Assembly: GCA_964505555.1 (NCBI GenBank)
Contig: CAZDIO010000042.1
Coordinates: 1 to 13,499 of the forward strand
Direction of reading: 5' to 3'
Length of the DNA: 13,499 bases
DNA from: CAZDIO01 sp964505555
Lineage (GTDB): Bacteria > Bdellovibrionota_C > UBA2361 > SZUA-149 > CAZDIO01
Part shown: positions 13,421 through 13,499 of the stretch, piece by piece
Layout of the letters: every line of letters starts with the position of its first letter
How positions within the stretch are numbered: the first letter of the stretch is position 1
The notes under the pieces: model-generated
What the model saw: only the letters and a program-made list of their open reading frames with translations
What the model was told of the DNA's origin: nothing
Database searches by the model: none
Made by a program: the position numbers and the translations under genes

Positions 13421-13446
13421 CCCCCCTGTCGTGGGGGGGGGGGGGG
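13421..13446 (+). repeat. C6 followed by G14 homopolymer tract
   Basis: Six C at 13421-13426, a TGTCGT spacer and fourteen consecutive G at 13433-13446 could form a C:G hairpin or slipped structures. Fourteen G in a row is far outside the base composition around it. Such tracts are prone to replication slippage and also to sequencing error, so the exact length is uncertain. It lies outside any gene I can see. Confidence 0.7.
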
Positions 13447-13499
13447 ACGCAAAAACAAAAAAATATAAAAAGAATAAGATATTTAGGTTAGAGCGAACA
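13447..13499 (+). other. A-rich region at the window edge
   Basis: After the G-tract the sequence becomes very A-rich, with TATAAA at 13464-13469. This could be part of a promoter or leader for a gene beyond the window, but no -35 partner is clear and no reading frame begins here. rpsL often follows rpoBC in proteobacteria, so a ribosomal-protein message may start just downstream. That is an expectation from synteny, not something seen. Confidence 0.3.

Noticed and set aside
1..13499. CRISPR array, prophage, toxin-antitoxin or defence system
   Set aside because: No regularly spaced repeats, integrase, transposase or toxin-like gene is seen on either strand; the window is filled by core genes.

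Overview
The window is the conserved bacterial translation/transcription housekeeping cluster, all on the + strand: 3' end of tuf, rpmG, tRNA-Trp, secE, nusG, rplK, rplA, rplJ, rplL, rpoB, rpoC, and a small zinc-ribbon gene. Gene order and protein sequence point to a Gram-negative, proteobacteria-like organism of moderate GC. RpoB and RpoC align readily by eye with the E. coli proteins, RpoC has the extra segment in the trigger loop typical of proteobacteria and some relatives, and the tuf-rpmG-trnW-secE-nusG order is common in proteobacteria, including the former Deltaproteobacteria. I cannot name the genus. The deltaproteobacterial leaning is an inference, not a demonstration.

Layout. Bases 1-32 encode the last nine residues of EF-Tu. 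Bases 33-555 hold rpmG and three unrelated palindromic elements: an inverted repeat at 38-110, a 21-bp-stem hairpin at 305-355, and a 135-nt near-palindrome at 421-555 whose right end overlaps the first two bases of tRNA-Trp (554-626). secE and nusG follow closely, then the ribosomal stalk and L1-region genes rplK-rplA-rplJ-rplL with short spacers. A 341-nt gap with a terminator-like hairpin separates rplL from rpoB. A perfect 15-bp hairpin without a U-tract lies between rpoB and rpoC. A strong hairpin follows rpoC, then an 89-residue zinc-ribbon protein of unknown function and a tail containing a run of 14 G.

How the genes work together. EF-Tu, L33, tRNA-Trp, L11, L1, L10 and L7/L12 serve translation; L10, L11 and L7/L12 form the GTPase-associated stalk on which EF-Tu acts. 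SecE is the small subunit of the SecYEG translocon. NusG couples RNA polymerase, made here from beta (RpoB) and beta' (RpoC), to the ribosome and to Rho.

No novel multi-gene system is visible; this is a core operon. The unusual points are at the margins: a roughly 100-residue acidic extension on NusG, an acidic C-terminal tail and two lineage inserts in RpoB, a Trp-to-Pro change in the signature motif of SecE, the cluster of palindromes around rpmG and tRNA-Trp, and the zinc-ribbon gene after rpoC with no visible ribosome-binding site.
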